From Nitrospira sp. (lineage in GTDB: Bacteria; Nitrospirota; Nitrospiria; Nitrospirales; Nitrospiraceae): 64,000 nt of DNA. A model generated the notes under the pieces. That model made no database searches and was not told where the DNA came from. It was given only the letters and a program-made list of their open reading frames with translations. This document shows positions 63,838-64,000 of this stretch, piece by piece. Both the position numbers and the translations under genes were made by a program. The stretch lies in the NCBI GenBank assembly GCA_018242765.1, contig JAFEBH010000011.1, positions 1-64,000 on the forward strand. Direction: 5' to 3'. Position 1 is the first letter of the stretch. Each line of letters begins with the position of its first letter.

Positions 63838-64000
63838 GACCTACCTCACTGACAGGATTTTCAGCCCCAGATGATCAACCGTCGTTTTTCGTATCACATG
63901 ACTAACCAAAAATCTTCCAAGCAGCCCAGCATTAACGATTTGTTAACACAGATTTGAGCAGCCTGTATCCAGGACGTGAACGGTACAGGGTACAGTGCAC
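63838..64000. other. Leader of the lipoprotein gene, window end
   Basis: No gene is visible; this should contain the promoter of the minus-strand lipoprotein gene. It is AT-rich, with GTTAAC and AATCGTTAA motifs on the minus strand near 63930-63950. Confidence 0.4.

Overview
The window reads as a chromosome segment of a GC-rich, Gram-negative-type bacterium, most probably a Nitrospira-like nitrifier (phylum Nitrospirota). That assignment is inference: it rests on two proteins built from tandem PCP_red (protochlorophyllide-reductase-like) domains with no chlorophyll genes nearby, on the gene content and on my memory of similar Nitrospira gene orders. No 16S rRNA or nitrification gene is present to prove it.

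Layout. (1) 1-4805 is an accessory block, visibly AT-richer than the rest. It holds an Adhesin_E-like secreted protein, a Panacea (DUF4065)/PemK-like pair, an XRE regulator and an overlapping DUF5343/HEPN pair. It ends at the initiator tRNA-fMet gene, and sequence from the 3' flank of that tRNA is repeated directly at the far-left edge, as expected for an old tRNA-targeted insertion. (2) 4806-15826 is a translation block: tRNA-fMet, fmt, rsmB, rpe and an archaeal-type pheS-pheT on the plus strand, converging on a minus-strand thrS-infC-rpmI-rplT operon led by tRNA-Val, plus HU and a Fis-type regulator. (3) 16075-23660 is a sulfate-assimilation operon: an Rrf2 regulator, a siroheme sulfite/nitrite reductase fused to TusA, APS reductase, a TrpD2-like protein, cysD and cysNC. 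(4) 24070-29341 holds envelope and unusual genes: OmpA-like, a membrane-anchored coiled-coil/helix-hairpin-helix repeat protein interrupted by an in-frame TGA, an orphan DUF433 protein, a PCP_red protein and a membrane protein. (5) 29560-32493 is yebC-ruvA-(Cys-rich secreted protein)-ruvB.

(6) 32654-43497 is a long plus-strand series: pheA-hisC-aroF-tyrA-aroA (aromatic amino acids) running into cmk-plsC-rpsA-sppA-ihf-PCP_red. Shikimate steps aroE and aroK lie separately at 56482-57845 behind trmI and an SDR. (7) 43498-50891 has small hypotheticals, an FG-GAP lipoprotein, a D,D-carboxypeptidase, glutamate dehydrogenase and lipB. (8) 51090-54709 has a sigma-70-family factor and a slipin/NfeD pair whose nfeD is frameshifted. 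(9) 57870-64000 has tRNA-Arg with a decayed tyrosine recombinase on the opposite strand, a CYTH-CHAD protein, a decayed ChaN/EreA-like gene and a large lipoprotein joining a deacetylase-like and an SGNH-hydrolase domain.

The best candidates for poorly described biology are the two-gene modules in the tRNA-fMet-bounded block (Panacea/PemK-like and DUF5343/HEPN), the sulfite reductase-TusA fusion with two complete cysteine sets, the HhH repeat protein and the tandem PCP_red proteins. All functions are read from sequence and family memory; no search was run.
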